Of a DNA stretch of 64,000 bases, positions 1-9,129 are shown piece after piece. The notes below the pieces were generated by a model. It worked only from the letters and a program-made list of their open reading frames with translations, was not told the origin of the DNA and searched no databases. Each line of letters opens with the position of its first letter. The first letter of the stretch is position 1. The stretch is taken from positions 62,001 through 126,000 of the forward strand of contig NZ_QGGX01000014.1 in NCBI RefSeq assembly GCF_003148805.1. Direction: 5' to 3'. The position numbers and the translations under genes are program-made. The stretch is from Aminobacter sp. AP02 (lineage in GTDB: Bacteria > Pseudomonadota > Alphaproteobacteria > Rhizobiales > Rhizobiaceae).

Positions 1-948
1 GCCAGGGACAACCTCGCGCCACTCGGGCACGACGGCCTTGCACTTATCCATCGCAATAGGGCAGCGCGTGTGGAAGCGGCAGCCCGCTGGCGGAGCGAGC
101 GGGCTCGGCACGTCGCCCGTCAGGATCTGGCGCTGGCGCGTCTTCTCGAGCTCGGGGTCGGCCTCTGGCACGGCCGACAGCAGCGCCTTGGTGTAGGGAT
201 GCAGCGGGTTGGAAAACAGCTGCTCGCGGCTTGCAAGCTCGGCCATGCGGCCGAGATACATGACCCCGACCCGGGTGCTGATGTGGCGCACCACGGCAAG
301 GTCGTGGGCGATGAACAGATAGGTCAGCCCGTATTTCTCCTGCAGGTCGAGCAGAAGGTTGATGATCTGCGCCTGCACCGACACGTCGAGCGCCGAGATT
401 GCCTCGTCGCAGACGATGAATTTTGGCTCGCAGGCGAGTGCACGGGCGATTGCAACGCGCTGGCGCTGCCCGCCCGAAAGCTCATGCGGATAGCGCTGGG
501 CGAAGCGCGCCGGCAGGCCGACATCGGCGAGCAAGCGCGACACGCGTTCAGGCAGCTCGGCCTTGGTGGCGAGCTTGTGGAACAGGATCGGCTCGCCGAC
601 CACCTCGCCGATGGTCATGCGCGGGTTGAGCGTCGAGTAGGGATCCTGGAAAACGATCTGCAGCTCGCGGCGATAGGGCCGCATGCGCTTTTCGTCGAGC
701 GAAACGATGTTCTCGCCCTGGAAGAGGACCTTGCCCGATGTCGCCTTCTGCAGGTTGAGCAGGGTAAAGCCAGTCGTCGACTTGCCGCAGCCGGATTCTC
801 CGACCAGCGACAGCGTCTCGCCCGCGAAGATGTCGAAGTTTACGTCGTCGACGGCGTATACGGTGGCGCCGCGCTCACCGAAGGCGCCGAGGCGAACGAC
901 GAAATGCTTGACGAGGTTCTCGACCTTGATCAGCGGTTCGGCAGCCAT
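1..948 (-). CDS. dppF: Peptide ABC transporter ATP-binding protein (DppF/OppF type), 3' end outside window
   Basis: Second ATPase of a dipeptide/oligopeptide importer, powering uptake from the cytoplasmic face. The protein begins MAAEPLIKVENLV and shows Walker A GESGCGKST, Q-loop VFQDPYSTLNPR, signature LSGGQRQRVAIARALA, Walker B FIVCDEAISALD and a switch His in IAHD. Near the end the HPYTKALLSAVP stretch and the Cys pair in CRFHTRCPIAMDKC match the C-terminal oligopeptide-ATPase extension. The ATG overlaps the dppD stop (TGATG), so the two are translationally coupled. About 316 codons are present and the stop codon lies beyond base 1. The family call is firm; the substrate (peptide or related compound) is inferred. 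Confidence 0.93.
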   Translation of the reverse strand, partial: MAAEPLIKVENLVKHFVVRLGAFGERGATVYAVDDVNFDIFAGETLSLVGESGCGKSTTGFTLLNLQKATSGKVLFQGENIVSLDEKRMRPYRRELQIVFQDPYSTLNPRMTIGEVVGEPILFHKLATKAELPERVSRLLADVGLPARFAQRYPHELSGGQRQRVAIARALACEPKFIVCDEAISALDVSVQAQIINLLLDLQEKYGLTYLFIAHDLAVVRHISTRVGVMYLGRMAELASREQLFSNPLHPYTKALLSAVPEADPELEKTRQRQILTGDVPSPLAPPAGCRFHTRCPIAMDKCKAVVPEWREVVPG

Positions 949-1958
949 CACGCGGCCTCCATCATCTGGCGCTGGGCGACGAAGCAGGCGACGCGGTGGC
1001 CGGTCGAGCCCGCAACCGGCTCGAGCACCGGCACGCGCTCATGGCAGACGCTTTCCGCCAGCGCACAACGTGGCGCGAACGGGCAGCCCTTGGGGCGGCG
1101 CCCCGGTTCAGGCGGCGTGCCTCCGATGGAGGAGAGGCGGCTCGCGCGTTCGTCCGACAGCTTGGGGATCGAGGCCAAAAGGCCGCGCGTATAAGGATGC
1201 GTCGGGCGGGCGAAGAGCTCGTTGACGGGAGCGTCCTCGACCACGGTTCCGGCATAAAGCACGGCGACGCGGTCGACGAGACCGGCAATCAAAGCGAGGT
1301 CGTGGGTAATCCACACCACCGACATGTTGAGCTTCTTGCGCAGGTCCTTCACCAGGTCGACGATCTGCGCCTGGATGGTGACGTCGAGCGCAGTCGTCGG
1401 CTCGTCGGCGATCAGAAGCTCGGGGTCGCAGGCAAGACCGATGGCGATCATGACGCGCTGGCGCATTCCGCCCGAAAGCTCATGCGGATAGGCCTCTATG
1501 CGCTGCTCGGGGCCGGGGATGCCGACCAGGCGCAAAAGCTCGATCGCCCGCTCGCGAGCGTCGGCCTTGCTCATGTTGCGGTGGTAGATCAGCGGTTCGC
1601 ACAGCTGGTCGCCGATGCGCATGACCGGATTGAGCGAGGTCATCGGGTCCTGGAAGACGAAGCCGATCTTGCCACCGCGCACCTGGCGCAGCTCTGACTT
1701 TGACATCTTGAGCAGGTCTCGGCCGGCGAATTCGGCAGTGCCGGACTTGACCCTGATCTTGTTGGGCAGCAGCCGCACCAGCGACAGCATGGTCAGGCTC
1801 TTGCCGCAGCCGGATTCGCCGACGACGCCGACGGTCTCCCCTTTGCCGACGGTGAGGTTGATGCCGTCGACGATGACGGCAGGGCCGCGACGGGTGTCGA
1901 TCTCGATGGTGAGGCCGCGTACGTCGAGCAGTGGCTTGTTGTCTGCGGGAGCGGTCAT
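948..1958 (-). CDS. dppD: Peptide ABC transporter ATP-binding protein (DppD type)
   Basis: First ATPase of the peptide importer, 336 aa, usual length for DppD. The start is the ATG at 1958 (MTAPADNKPLLDV), because it overlaps the dppC stop as ATGA and everything upstream in this frame reads as dppC shadow. Visible motifs are Walker A GESGCGKSL, Q-loop VFQDPMTSLNP, signature LSGGMRQRVMIAIGLA, Walker B LLIADEPTTALD and HD in WITHDLALIAG. The C-terminus has CPFAPRCALAESVC, the Cys-rich oligopeptide-ATPase tail. It works with the neighbouring dppF product as a heterodimer on the DppBC permease. Confidence 0.95.
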   Translation of the reverse strand: MTAPADNKPLLDVRGLTIEIDTRRGPAVIVDGINLTVGKGETVGVVGESGCGKSLTMLSLVRLLPNKIRVKSGTAEFAGRDLLKMSKSELRQVRGGKIGFVFQDPMTSLNPVMRIGDQLCEPLIYHRNMSKADARERAIELLRLVGIPGPEQRIEAYPHELSGGMRQRVMIAIGLACDPELLIADEPTTALDVTIQAQIVDLVKDLRKKLNMSVVWITHDLALIAGLVDRVAVLYAGTVVEDAPVNELFARPTHPYTRGLLASIPKLSDERASRLSSIGGTPPEPGRRPKGCPFAPRCALAESVCHERVPVLEPVAGSTGHRVACFVAQRQMMEAA

Positions 1959-2920
1959 TTGCTGCCCCTCGGGTTGAGAGCGTCGTTGAGGCCGTCGCCG
2001 AGGAACGAGAAGGCGACGGTTGCGAGGCCGAGCACGGCGGCGGGAGCTGCCAGCAGGTGCGGATAGTGCTGCCAGACGCGCAGGCCGTCGGAGATCATGT
2101 TGCCCCAGCTTGGCGTGGGCGGATTGACGCCGACGCCGAGGAAGGAGAAGGCGCTTTCCAGCACCATTGCGGTGCCGAGACCGGCGCTGACCGAGACGAT
2201 CAGCGGGCCGATGGCGTTGGGCACGATGTAGCGCATCAGGATCAGGCGGTTGGTGAGGCCGAGCGCACGCGCTGCGGTAACATAGGGCCGGCCGCGGATC
2301 GACAGGACCTGGGCGCGGACGAGGCGGGCATAAGGCGGCCAGCTGATCAGCGCCATCGAGCCGAAGACCAGCAGGAAGTCGACCCAGATGGTCTCGCGGT
2401 AGAACGGGTTCAGTGTCGCCTGGTAGCGCGCCTCCATCCAGGCGGTGATCGGCGTCTTCAGCGAAGCGTTTATGACGACGACCAGCAGCAGGTTGGGCAC
2501 CGACATCGTCATGTCGGTGAACCACATGACGATGCGGTCGAACATTCCGCCAAAGAAGCCGGCCATTGCACCAAGTGCCACGCCGATGACAACGGCGATA
2601 GCGGTGACGACGATGGCGACGACGAAGGCAGTGCGGGTACCGTAGACCACGCGGGAAAAAACGTCGCGGCCGAGATCGTCGGTGCCGAACAGATGCGCCA
2701 GCGATGGCGCCTGGTTGCGGGCGTTAAGGTCCTGGGTCAGGAAGTCGTAGGGCGTAAGCCACGGGCCGAACACGGCGACGAAGGCGAGCAGGATGACCAC
2801 AGCCAGACCGGCGACCGCCAGCTTGTTGCGCAGCAGGCGGTGCCAGGCATCGCGCCACAAGCTGACGGGGGGCTCGTCGTCGGCCACTGTTGAGGAGAGA
2901 ATGACGGGTGTGATCGTCAT
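1955..2920 (-). CDS. dppC: Peptide ABC transporter permease (DppC type)
   Basis: Inner-membrane permease subunit, 321 aa. An N-terminal cytoplasmic segment is followed by a first membrane helix (LAVAGLAVVILLAFVAVFGP), the periplasmic DppC signature HLFGTDDLGRDVFSRVVYGTR, and four to five further helices. The EAA loop is recognisable as TAARALGLTNRLILMRYIVPN, where the ATPases dock. The stop overlaps the dppD start, and only one base separates it from the dppB stop, so the genes form one transcript. It pairs with DppB to form the channel. Confidence 0.95.
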   Translation of the reverse strand: MTITPVILSSTVADDEPPVSLWRDAWHRLLRNKLAVAGLAVVILLAFVAVFGPWLTPYDFLTQDLNARNQAPSLAHLFGTDDLGRDVFSRVVYGTRTAFVVAIVVTAIAVVIGVALGAMAGFFGGMFDRIVMWFTDMTMSVPNLLLVVVINASLKTPITAWMEARYQATLNPFYRETIWVDFLLVFGSMALISWPPYARLVRAQVLSIRGRPYVTAARALGLTNRLILMRYIVPNAIGPLIVSVSAGLGTAMVLESAFSFLGVGVNPPTPSWGNMISDGLRVWQHYPHLLAAPAAVLGLATVAFSFLGDGLNDALNPRGSK

Positions 2921-2921
2921 G

Positions 2922-3878
2922 TCAGCGGCTCCTCATCGTGTCGTTGGCGCGCGGATCCAGCAGTGGATAGAGCACGTCGACCAGAAGGTTCGACAGCATC
3001 ACCAGGAACGAGCCGATCAGCGTGATGGCGAGGATGACGGGATAGTCGGAATTGGTCAGCGCCGAGACGGTGAGGCGGCCGAGGCCCGGCAGGCCGAACA
3101 CCAGTTCGACGAAAATGGCACCGTTGACGATGGTGATCATGATCAGGCCAAGCTGAGTGACGACAGGCGTCAGCACGGGGCGGAGGATGTGGCGCAGCGC
3201 CACCACCAACTCGGGCACGCCCTTGGCGCGGGCGGTGCGGACGAAATCCTCGGACAGCACCTCGATCACGGCGGCACGGGTCTGGCGCACGATCAAGGCG
3301 ATCGGCTGGAACGAAAGCACCAGCAGCGGCAGCAGGATGCGTACGTCGAAGATGCCGCCCCAGCCATAGGGAACCTTGCCGCCGGGCAGGACGTAGATCA
3401 GCGCCACCATCAGCAACGGGCCGGCGACATAGGCCGGGATGGCCCACAGGAACAATGCCGAGCCGAGGATCGTGTAGTCGATCCTGGTGTTCTGGTTCAT
3501 CGCCGCGATCATGCCGAGCGGAACGGCAACGACCGCCGTCAGCACCACGGCACAGAGGCCGAGCTTGAACGACACAGGCGCCGCTGCCGAAACCATCGCC
3601 CAGACCGAGCGGCCAGAGGTCAGCGAGTTGCCGAAATTGCCCTGCAAGAGGTTGAGGATGTAGCTGCCGAACTGCACGAGGAACGGACGGTTAAGGCCGG
3701 CCGCATCGCGGATTGCCTCGATCTTTTCCGGATTGTAGGCAACGTCGCCGGGGGCGCGCAGGAAGATCAGCTTGATCGGGTCGCCGGCGCCGTAATAGGC
3801 CATGGCATAGACAGCCAGCATGACCAGCAGAACGGACGGGATCCACAGCAGCAGCCGTGTTGCAATATAACGCAGCAT
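2922..3878 (-). CDS. dppB: Peptide ABC transporter permease (DppB type)
   Basis: Inner-membrane permease subunit, 318 aa. I chose the ATG at 3878 (MLRYIATRLLLWIPS), since it begins with the typical DppB first helix and is preceded by GGGAGG; the frame stays open 38 codons further upstream without a good signal. The EAA-like loop VRTARAKGVPELVVALRHILRP and the ending LSNLLVDVLYPLLDPRA are family hallmarks. It is separated from the binding-protein gene by 82 bases holding a strong hairpin. Confidence 0.94.
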   Translation of the reverse strand: MLRYIATRLLLWIPSVLLVMLAVYAMAYYGAGDPIKLIFLRAPGDVAYNPEKIEAIRDAAGLNRPFLVQFGSYILNLLQGNFGNSLTSGRSVWAMVSAAAPVSFKLGLCAVVLTAVVAVPLGMIAAMNQNTRIDYTILGSALFLWAIPAYVAGPLLMVALIYVLPGGKVPYGWGGIFDVRILLPLLVLSFQPIALIVRQTRAAVIEVLSEDFVRTARAKGVPELVVALRHILRPVLTPVVTQLGLIMITIVNGAIFVELVFGLPGLGRLTVSALTNSDYPVILAITLIGSFLVMLSNLLVDVLYPLLDPRANDTMRSR

Positions 3879-3923
3879 GGCGGGCGGCCTCCCACCGCTC
3901 GGTTCGTTCTTAAGAGGAGCATA

Positions 3924-3946
3924 GCACGGGGGCTTTGCCCCCGTGC
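3924..3946 (-). promoter_or_regulatory. Intercistronic hairpin between binding-protein and permease genes
   Basis: Perfect 10-bp inverted repeat (GCACGGGGGC / GCCCCCGTGC) with a 3-base loop, lying in the 82-base gap after the dppA-like stop and before dppB. No T-run follows on the minus strand, so it is more likely a 3'-end-protecting or attenuating hairpin than a full terminator. Such structures are known after malE and other binding-protein genes, where they leave more binding protein than permease. Function here is inferred. Confidence 0.7.
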
Positions 3947-3960
3947 GCTTCACCTCGGCA

Positions 3961-5610
3961 TCAGCCGATGGTGATTTCCCAAGGCGCGACAACCTGCCAG
4001 TCGAGGTTCTTGTCGATGCCCTTCACGTCGGCATTGGCCCAACGCGACATCGCCTGCGCGTACCAGGGAATGAAGGTCCAGTCGTCGCGGAAGGCCTTCT
4101 GGGCCTCCTGGGCAAGGGCCACGCGCTGGGGATCGTCAGCGGCCTTGGTGGCGGCTTCGGCGAGCAGCTGGTCGACCTTGTCGTTCTTGTAGCCGCCCAG
4201 CTTGTTCTGGGCGTTGGAAGAGGTCGAGGCGATCGAGCCGGCGAGGTAGCTCGCGGCATCAGGCACACGGGTGCCAACGTCGTCGCGGAAGATCTGCACC
4301 GCGTTCTGGTCGGGGCCGGCATAGGCGTCCTGCTGCGGCTTCATGTCGACGGCGGTAATGCCGAGGTTCTGGCGCCACTGCTCGGCAATGAACTGGGCGG
4401 CTGCCTCGTTGGCCGGCGAAGAGATGCCGACGAACAGGATCTTGGGCAGGCGCTCGGGACCGCCATAGGTCGACTCGGCAAGCAGCTTCTTGGCGCCCTC
4501 CGGATCATAGGGGTAAGGCTCGAAGCCGGAATTGTCGGCGCCGGGCACCGAATTGAGAACCTGGTCGGTCTTCTTGTGCGGGCCATCGGGGAACGAAGCC
4601 TTCATCAGGCCGTCGCGGTCGACGGCCATGATCAGCGCCTGGCGCACCTTCGGGTCGTCCATCGGCGCCCGCTTTGAATTGAACCAGAAGTGCTGGCTGG
4701 TCGGGATCAGCGGTCCGGAAGCGAACTCTGCGCCCAGATCCTGCACGATGGTAGAGGTCACGAGCTCGGTGTGGGCGTTGAACTCGCCCGACTTGAGCAG
4801 CGAGGTGGCAGTGACGTTGTCCTCGATCGAGGTGATCTCGATGCGGGCGAGCTTGGGCTTCGGCCCGAAGAAGTTCTCGTTCGGCTCGAACACCAGCTTG
4901 CCGCCGTCGATATCGATGCTGGTCAGCTTGAACGGGCCGGAATAGACCGCGCCTGAGTCGGGCGTGAACCAGTCCTGGATCTCGTTGCCGTCCTCGCCGC
5001 GCGACTGCGAGGCCTTGGTGATCGGCACGATGTGGTTGGCAACCCGCATGAAGTAGATCGGGTCGGATTCGGTCAGCGTCACCACGACGGTGCCCTCGTC
5101 GGGGGTGGCGACGCCGGAGATGGTATTGGCGCTACCGCCGGTCACCTCGGCGAATCCCGCAACCTTGCCGAGCACCTGATCGGCGCGCTGGCTCTTGGTA
5201 CCCGGCATCGCCGCCACGTTCCACGAACCCGCGACATCTGCCGAGGTGATCTTGCTGCCGTCGGAGAAGGTCGCCTTGGGGTCGAGCTTGAAGGTCCAGG
5301 TCTTGGAGTCCGGCGAGCCCTCCCAGCTCGTGAAAACGTAAGGATGGATCTTGCCTTCGCTGTCGAAATACATCGGCGAGGCCCACCAGGCCGAATTCCA
5401 GCGATAGGGCACGCCGCCGCCGCGCAGCGGTGACCAGTCCTGGTTAAAGGCCGGATTGGCGACCTTCAGTACCTGTCCTTCCTGTGCAAAGACGATCTTG
5501 GCATTGAGGCCGAGCAGCGTGAAGCCCACAACGCTGCCCAGGCCGAGCCTGAGCGCGTCGCGGCGGGTCATCCCGGTGCGCGACGGAGTCTCGGTGTTCC
5601 GTTTCGACAT
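3961..5610 (-). CDS. dppA: Peptide ABC transporter substrate-binding protein (SBP family 5)
   Basis: Periplasmic binding protein, 549 aa. The ATG at 5610 is preceded by AGGGAGGAAA. The N-terminus carries a Tat-type signal (TRRDALRLGLGSVVGF, then a hydrophobic run ending AQEGQ), so it is probably exported folded. Extracellular SBP family 5 features include WTFKLDPKATFSDGSKITSADV and the later QALIMAVDRDGLMKASF. It is the first gene of the transporter operon and is divergent from the PdxA2 operon, suggesting co-regulation with that pathway and a substrate related to it, not necessarily a peptide. Confidence 0.93.
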   Translation of the reverse strand: MSKRNTETPSRTGMTRRDALRLGLGSVVGFTLLGLNAKIVFAQEGQVLKVANPAFNQDWSPLRGGGVPYRWNSAWWASPMYFDSEGKIHPYVFTSWEGSPDSKTWTFKLDPKATFSDGSKITSADVAGSWNVAAMPGTKSQRADQVLGKVAGFAEVTGGSANTISGVATPDEGTVVVTLTESDPIYFMRVANHIVPITKASQSRGEDGNEIQDWFTPDSGAVYSGPFKLTSIDIDGGKLVFEPNENFFGPKPKLARIEITSIEDNVTATSLLKSGEFNAHTELVTSTIVQDLGAEFASGPLIPTSQHFWFNSKRAPMDDPKVRQALIMAVDRDGLMKASFPDGPHKKTDQVLNSVPGADNSGFEPYPYDPEGAKKLLAESTYGGPERLPKILFVGISSPANEAAAQFIAEQWRQNLGITAVDMKPQQDAYAGPDQNAVQIFRDDVGTRVPDAASYLAGSIASTSSNAQNKLGGYKNDKVDQLLAEAATKAADDPQRVALAQEAQKAFRDDWTFIPWYAQAMSRWANADVKGIDKNLDWQVVAPWEITIG

Positions 5611-5994
5611 CACATTTCCTCCCTGAAACCCGTGAACGGCGATGCTCTGGTCAGTCAAAAGGCAACAGACACGGAAGCGGCGACCGTGGGCGAACAAATG
5701 GCGCCATATTGTAAAGATGTCAATTCATTTTTTCCTGGTTTGGGCTCATAAAATTAGGATGTCGTCAAACGACAGAAAATTTCTGATTATAAATCAATAT
5801 GATATGGCAATACTCGACACAAACGATAAGCCGATCACGGAAAAAGCAACTTGACAACTTGGCCGGTTCCGATCAGTTTTCGGGCACAGGCCAAGTGCAA
5901 CAGGTGCCCAACGGGTGCATGCGCTCGGGAGGATTCCAGAACGTGGGGGCACCGGGCGACCGGGGCAGCCTGCGGACAAGACGGACAGGGAGCG
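5611..5994. promoter_or_regulatory. Divergent promoter region with a perfect operator-like inverted repeat
   Basis: 384-base gap between the divergent dppA and pdxA2 operons, AT-rich at 5695-5850. At 5760-5774 there is a perfect palindrome TGTCGT-CAA-ACGACA, the size and symmetry of a GntR- or LacI-type operator. Both operons start from here, so a shared repressor site is plausible. No regulator gene is adjacent inside the window. The AGGGAG before 5995 sets the pdxA2 start. Confidence 0.55.
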
Positions 5995-6984
5995 ATGGCG
6001 AGTTCTAGCCGCACGATTGGCATCACCATGGGGGATCCCGCCGGGGTCGGCCCCGAGATCATCTGCAAGTCGCTGGCCGAGATGGGTGCCGCCGACCGCG
6101 CCACCATCCGCGTCTTCGGCAATCGCGACAGCCTCGAGGCGGCGGCGAAGATCGTCGGCGCACCGCTGAAATTCGCCGCGACTTCCGACGGCGCCGATAT
6201 TGTTGCCGTCGAGCATGTCGCCATCGACGGCGGCCCGATCGCCTTCGGTAAGATCGACACCCGCGCCGGCGACGCCTCGTTCCGCTTCATCTCACGCGCG
6301 GTGGAGGCTGCGACCGCTGGCGAGATCGGCTGCATCGTCACCGCCCCCATCAACAAGGAAGCGCTCAACCTCGCCGGCCACCACTATGACGGCCACACCG
6401 GCATGCTCGCGCATCTCACCGGGTCACGCTCGTCTTGGATGCTGCTCGCCGCAGAGCGCATGTCGGTCATCCACGTCTCGACCCATGTGTCGCTGAAGGA
6501 CGCCATTGCCAGGGTGAAGCCCGAGCGCATCCTCGAGACGATCCGCACCGGCTATCGCCATCTGCGCCGCATCGGCATCGAAAACCCGCGCATCGCGGTT
6601 GCCGGCCTCAACCCGCATTGCGGCGAGAACGGGTTGTTCGGCACAGAGGACGACGAATTCATCGCGCCCGCCGTGGCAGCAGCCAAGACAGAGGGCATCG
6701 ACGCCTACGGACCGGTACCGCCTGATACGGTTTTCCACCGCGCCTATTCGGGCGCCTTCGACCTCGTGGTCGCCCAGTATCACGACCAGGGCCATATCCC
6801 GATGAAGCTGGTGGCCTTCGACACCGGCGTCAACATCTCGCTCGGCCTGCCCATCGACCGCACCTCCGTCGACCACGGCACCGCCTTCGACATTGCCGGC
6901 ACCGGCAAGGCCAACCACGTCAACATGAACGCGGCGATTGCCTATGCGCGCAAGCTCGCCGGAACGCCTCGGGTGACCGCATGA
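5995..6984 (+). CDS. pdxA2: PdxA2-like 4-phospho-threonate/hydroxythreonine dehydrogenase
   Basis: Cytosolic NAD-dependent dehydrogenase/decarboxylase of the PdxA family, 329 aa, the usual length. The ATG at 5995 ([22 protein letters not shown]) follows AGGGAG and begins right at the conserved glycine-rich start. Metal- and substrate-binding motifs are present: [39 protein letters not shown] and [10 protein letters not shown]. True PdxA makes vitamin B6, but paralogues in catabolic operons oxidise 4-phospho-D-threonate or -erythronate and usually sit beside a DUF1537 kinase, which is absent here. The position ahead of a DapA-like lyase, a sialidase-like protein and an alcohol dehydrogenase favours a catabolic role. 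A diverged partial copy lies at 22809-22987. Confidence 0.88.
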   Translation: MASSSRTIGITMGDPAGVGPEIICKSLAEMGAADRATIRVFGNRDSLEAAAKIVGAPLKFAATSDGADIVAVEHVAIDGGPIAFGKIDTRAGDASFRFISRAVEAATAGEIGCIVTAPINKEALNLAGHHYDGHTGMLAHLTGSRSSWMLLAAERMSVIHVSTHVSLKDAIARVKPERILETIRTGYRHLRRIGIENPRIAVAGLNPHCGENGLFGTEDDEFIAPAVAAAKTEGIDAYGPVPPDTVFHRAYSGAFDLVVAQYHDQGHIPMKLVAFDTGVNISLGLPIDRTSVDHGTAFDIAGTGKANHVNMNAAIAYARKLAGTPRVTA

Positions 6985-7886
6985 CCAGTTTCGCAATCTC
7001 GGGCGTCTTTTCCGCTGCCGCCACGCCAATTAACGCCGATCTGTCGCCCGACCACGCCCTGCTGGCGAAGCATTGCCAGCGGTTGCTTGACGAGGGCTGT
7101 CACGGCGTTGCCCTGCTCGGCACAACGGGCGAGGCCAATTCGTTCTCGCTCGGCGAGCGCAAGGCGATGCTGGAAAGCGTCGTCAAGGCGGGCGTCGGCG
7201 CCGACAAGCTGATGCCGGGCACCGGTGTCGCAGCCATTCCCGAAACCATCGAACTGACCCGCCATGCCTTGTCCGTCGGCATCGATAAGGTCGTGATGCT
7301 GCCGCCCTTCTACTACAAGGGCGTGTCTGACGATGGCCTGTTCGACGCTTATGCGCGCATCCTAGAAGGCGTCGCCGACGACCGGCTGAAGGTCGTGCTC
7401 TACCACATCCCCCAGGTCTCGGGCATAGCGCTGTCGGTCGAGCTTGTCGGCCGCCTGATCGAGGCGTTCCCGAAAACGGTCGTCGGCATCAAGGAGTCCA
7501 AGGGCGACTTCGCCAATATGCAGGCACTGGTCAAAGCCTATCCCGCCTTTGCCGTGTTCCCAGGCGCTGATCCACTGATGCTGCCGCTGCTGCGCGAGGG
7601 CGGGGCGGGGTGCATCACCGCGACGTCCAACCTGATCGCGGATTCGCTGCGCACGGTGTTCGACAACCACGCCAATCCGGCGGCAGCGGCCAAGGTCGAG
7701 GCGGCGCAGGCGCGCATCAATGCCTGGCGCAACCTGTCCAACAGCTACGCCCAGATCCCGACCATCAAGGCGATGGTCGGCCTCAAGCATGGCGAGGCGG
7801 CCTGGCGGCGGGTGCGCCCGCCGTTGGTCGGTCTCAGCGACGGCGATATCGCCGAACTCAAGCCGCAACTCGAACAACTGCCATGA
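6981..7886 (+). CDS. Dihydrodipicolinate synthase family (DapA-like) aldolase/lyase
   Basis: 301-aa class I aldolase of the DapA/NAL superfamily. The ATG overlaps the pdxA2 stop as ATGA. Seen motifs are the carboxylate-binding [12 protein letters not shown], the catalytic-Tyr segment [12 protein letters not shown] and the Schiff-base lysine in [10 protein letters not shown]. The family includes dihydrodipicolinate synthase, N-acetylneuraminate lyase and sugar-acid dehydratases. The operon context points to cleavage or dehydration of a sugar-acid-like intermediate, not lysine synthesis. The following sialidase-like gene makes a neuraminate-lyase-like reaction tempting, but this is inference. 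Its 5' two thirds recur at 22984-23510. Confidence 0.88.
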   Translation: MTSFAISGVFSAAATPINADLSPDHALLAKHCQRLLDEGCHGVALLGTTGEANSFSLGERKAMLESVVKAGVGADKLMPGTGVAAIPETIELTRHALSVGIDKVVMLPPFYYKGVSDDGLFDAYARILEGVADDRLKVVLYHIPQVSGIALSVELVGRLIEAFPKTVVGIKESKGDFANMQALVKAYPAFAVFPGADPLMLPLLREGGAGCITATSNLIADSLRTVFDNHANPAAAAKVEAAQARINAWRNLSNSYAQIPTIKAMVGLKHGEAAWRRVRPPLVGLSDGDIAELKPQLEQLP

Positions 7887-9094
7887 GCAGGGAGATGGCC
7901 ATGGGCGCGGGACAAGCCGAAGCATCCGTCATGACCCACGCGGAAGTTGCCGCGCGGATGGACGGTAAGGTGAGGGTCGTCGCAGCCGGCCGATCGGATG
8001 CCTTCCTGCCGTCGCCAACAGTGCAGAACCACGCCGCCAACCTCACACTGCTGCCCGACGGTACGCTCGCTTGCGTCTGGTTCGGCGGCACCATGGAAGG
8101 CATGGGCGACATCTCGATCTACATGTCGCGCCTGGCGCCCGGCTCGGACGTCTGGTCTGCGCCCGAGACAATGTCGGACGACGCGCAAAAATCGGAACAG
8201 AATCCGCTGCTGTTCAACGCGCCCGACGGCAAGGTCTGGTTGCTCTACACCTCGCAAACCTCGGGCCATCAGGACGGAGCGGTCGTCAAATGCCGCATCT
8301 CCGACGACGGCGGCAAGACCTTCGGCGCAGTATCCGTGCTGTGTGACATGCCCGGCACCTTCGTACGTCAACCGATCATCGTGAACGGCCGCGGCGCGTG
8401 GCTTCTTCCGGTGTTCCGTTGCATCGGCGTATCAGGCACGCGCTGGAGCGGCGATGTCGACACCGCCGCCGTGCTTGTTTCCACCGATGCCGGTGCAAGC
8501 TGGACCATGCACGACGTGGCCGACAGCATCGGCGCCGTGCACATGAACATCATCCCGCTTGGCGGTGACGAGATGGTAGCGATTTTCCGCAACCGCTTCT
8601 CCGAGCAGGTGCTGCGCAACCGATCGTTTGACGGCGGCCTTAGTTGGAGCGCCCCTGAAGCGACCGACCTGCCCAACAACAACTCCTCGGTGCAGGCCGT
8701 GCGGCTGGCCGATGGCCGCATCGCCATCGTCTACAACCACGCCAATGCCTCGATGTCCGATGACCGGCGCCTATCGCTCTATGACGAGATCGATGGCGAC
8801 GAGCCTCAGGAAGCAGCGCCGCCAGCGGCATCGTCGGTCCGCAAGGCCGTCTGGGGCGTGCCGCGCGCGCCGCTCAGCCTCGCCTTCTCGTCCGGCGGCG
8901 GCGACAGCTTCGGCGGCCGCATCGATCTCGAGACCGGCGACGGCTTCTGCCTGACCAATAATTCCAAGGACGGGCTGAACCGCGAGTTCTCCTATCCGTC
9001 GATCCTTCAGACCCCTGACGGCGCGATCCACGTCGCCTTCACCTATTTCCGCCGCGCCATCAAATACGTCCGCCTGTCGCCGAGAAGTTTCTGA
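7883..9094 (+). CDS. Sialidase-like BNR/Asp-box propeller protein, cytosolic
   Basis: About 403 aa. Three Asp-box-like repeats are clear: SDDGGKTFGAV, STDAGASWTMH and SFDGGLSWSAP, with RQPIIVNGRG and a late SREFSYPSI-like stretch (NREFSYPSILQTPDGAIHV) as in bacterial and trypanosomal six-bladed sialidase folds. No signal peptide is visible, so it should be cytosolic, unusual for a true sialidase. The ATG at 7883 overlaps the upstream stop as ATGA; an alternative at 7901 has GGGAG at good spacing, so the start may be 18 bases later. It may hydrolyse or lyse a small imported glycoside or sugar-acid derivative; substrate unknown. Confidence 0.85.
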   Translation: MSREMAMGAGQAEASVMTHAEVAARMDGKVRVVAAGRSDAFLPSPTVQNHAANLTLLPDGTLACVWFGGTMEGMGDISIYMSRLAPGSDVWSAPETMSDDAQKSEQNPLLFNAPDGKVWLLYTSQTSGHQDGAVVKCRISDDGGKTFGAVSVLCDMPGTFVRQPIIVNGRGAWLLPVFRCIGVSGTRWSGDVDTAAVLVSTDAGASWTMHDVADSIGAVHMNIIPLGGDEMVAIFRNRFSEQVLRNRSFDGGLSWSAPEATDLPNNNSSVQAVRLADGRIAIVYNHANASMSDDRRLSLYDEIDGDEPQEAAPPAASSVRKAVWGVPRAPLSLAFSSGGGDSFGGRIDLETGDGFCLTNNSKDGLNREFSYPSILQTPDGAIHVAFTYFRRAIKYVRLSPRSF

Positions 9095-9129
9095 CGATGC
9101 GCGACCGCGGCCCAGCTGGAGCACTAACG

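Noticed and set aside
70-1194. 374-codon plus-strand frame over the peptide transporter ATPase genes
   Set aside because: Antisense of dppF/dppD, both of which have complete ABC motifs; the frame is an Arg/Asp-rich GC-bias shadow.
5642-5854. 70-codon frame in the divergent promoter region
   Set aside because: AT-rich, no ribosome-binding site, and it covers the likely promoters and palindrome.
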